Positions 39,463 to 39,752 of a DNA stretch of 39,752 nucleotides are shown here, piece after piece (position 1 is the stretch's first letter; every line of letters starts with the position of its first letter). Location of the stretch: positions 1 through 39,752 of the forward strand of contig JAGVYR010000068.1 of assembly GCA_018303185.1 (NCBI GenBank). Direction: 5' to 3'. The stretch comes from Candidatus Woesearchaeota archaeon. Lineage in GTDB: Archaea > Nanobdellota > Nanobdellia > Woesearchaeales > GW2011-AR4. The position numbers and the translations under genes were made by a program. A model generated the notes under the pieces. That model did not search any database. It saw only the letters and a program-made list of their open reading frames with translations, and was not told where the DNA came from.

Positions 39463-39752
39463 ATGAAAGAAAACAGGCTGGTTTTCACAGTATTTTTGGC
39501 GATTCTGATGCTTATGCCGTCGTGCACCAAATCCGGATTAAGCTCGGGCTCCTCTGGGGCAGAAGGCATTTCAATATCTTTTCTTAGTAACAGGCCGCCT
39601 GACAAAGTGGTGGCTGATTCTGCAGAAGTTGAAGTGCCGATAATGATTGAAGTCAGGAACAAAGGCGCTTTCCCAAAGGCTGAAAGGGATTCGGGAGACG
39701 GGTGGGACAATAATGATGTTGTGTTTGTGAGCGGCTACGACCCAAACATATT
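39463..39752 (+). CDS. Second surface lipoprotein (partial, cut by window end)
   Basis: The frame is open to the window edge without a stop. From ATG 39463 it begins MKENRLVFTVFLAILMLMPS followed by Cys21, a lipoprotein signal; starts at 39457 and 39442 are alternatives, but the TATA box favours 39463. The mature part has FLSNRPPDKVVADSAEVEV and IEVRNKGAFPKA, matching the paralog upstream (FLKGSPPDKV and NKGAFDIG). It is thus a tandem duplicate, and the array may continue beyond this window. Length and stop unknown. Confidence 0.7.
   Translation, partial: MKENRLVFTVFLAILMLMPSCTKSGLSSGSSGAEGISISFLSNRPPDKVVADSAEVEVPIMIEVRNKGAFPKAERDSGDGWDNNDVVFVSGYDPNI

Noticed and set aside
1-39752. CRISPR arrays, rRNA genes, insertion sequences with transposase
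   Set aside because: No regularly spaced direct repeats, no rRNA-like sequence, and no transposase motif were seen in any frame.

Overview
The window is archaeal chromosome, most probably from a DPANN lineage (Woesearchaeota/Nanoarchaeota-like; an inference from gene content and protein style, not from a phylogeny). The evidence is an archaeal-order ribosomal protein superoperon containing eS4, eL32, eL19, aIF1 and the RNase P protein Rpp29; TATA-box promoters, several of them placed for leaderless mRNAs; archaeal-type PheS/PheT, Pelota and TrmB proteins; a type IV pilin-like signal; and a single-polypeptide fused DNA primase of the kind known from Nanoarchaeum.

Layout. Bases 1-3230 hold a membrane-anchored alpha/beta hydrolase, a small unknown protein, and a Toprim protein divergent from the fused primase. 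A structured leader (about 3300-3450) precedes the long plus-strand operon uL3-uL4-uL23-uL2-uS19-uL22-uS3-uL29-aIF1-Rpp29-uS17-uL14-uL24-eS4-uL5-uS14-uS8-uL6-eL32-eL19-uL18-uS5-uL30-uL15-SecY-EMC3/YidC-like insertase (3453-17889). The operon makes the ribosome core together with the Sec channel and a membrane insertase. A convergent pilin-like gene and an eL34-eL14 unit follow. The adenylate kinase and cytidylate kinase genes that often sit in this neighbourhood in other archaea are not here.

Bases 19732-22934 encode PheT and PheS on the minus strand. Next comes an AT-rich stretch with a long inverted repeat and an unknown membrane protein, then a divergent PurD-like ATP-grasp protein. A minus-strand set of transaldolase plus split transketolase (25217-28008) supplies the non-oxidative pentose phosphate branch. 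After a gene-free gap come a secreted, C-terminally anchored surface protein, a TrmB-type regulator with palindromes upstream, AMP-forming acetyl-CoA synthetase, and Pelota.

The most unusual part is the right end (34184 to the window edge). It holds four co-oriented genes for envelope proteins: a single-pass anchored protein with a pilin-like N-terminus; a protein of about 999 residues combining roughly seven membrane helices, a four-fold CX3C cysteine module, a lytic-transglycosylase/lysozyme-like domain and a fibronectin type III domain; and two tandem paralogous lipoproteins, the second cut by the window edge. A peptidoglycan-lyase-like domain on an archaeal surface protein is unexpected. 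The cluster may be an undescribed envelope or cell-contact (possibly type IV secretion-like) apparatus, but that is inference from domain content.
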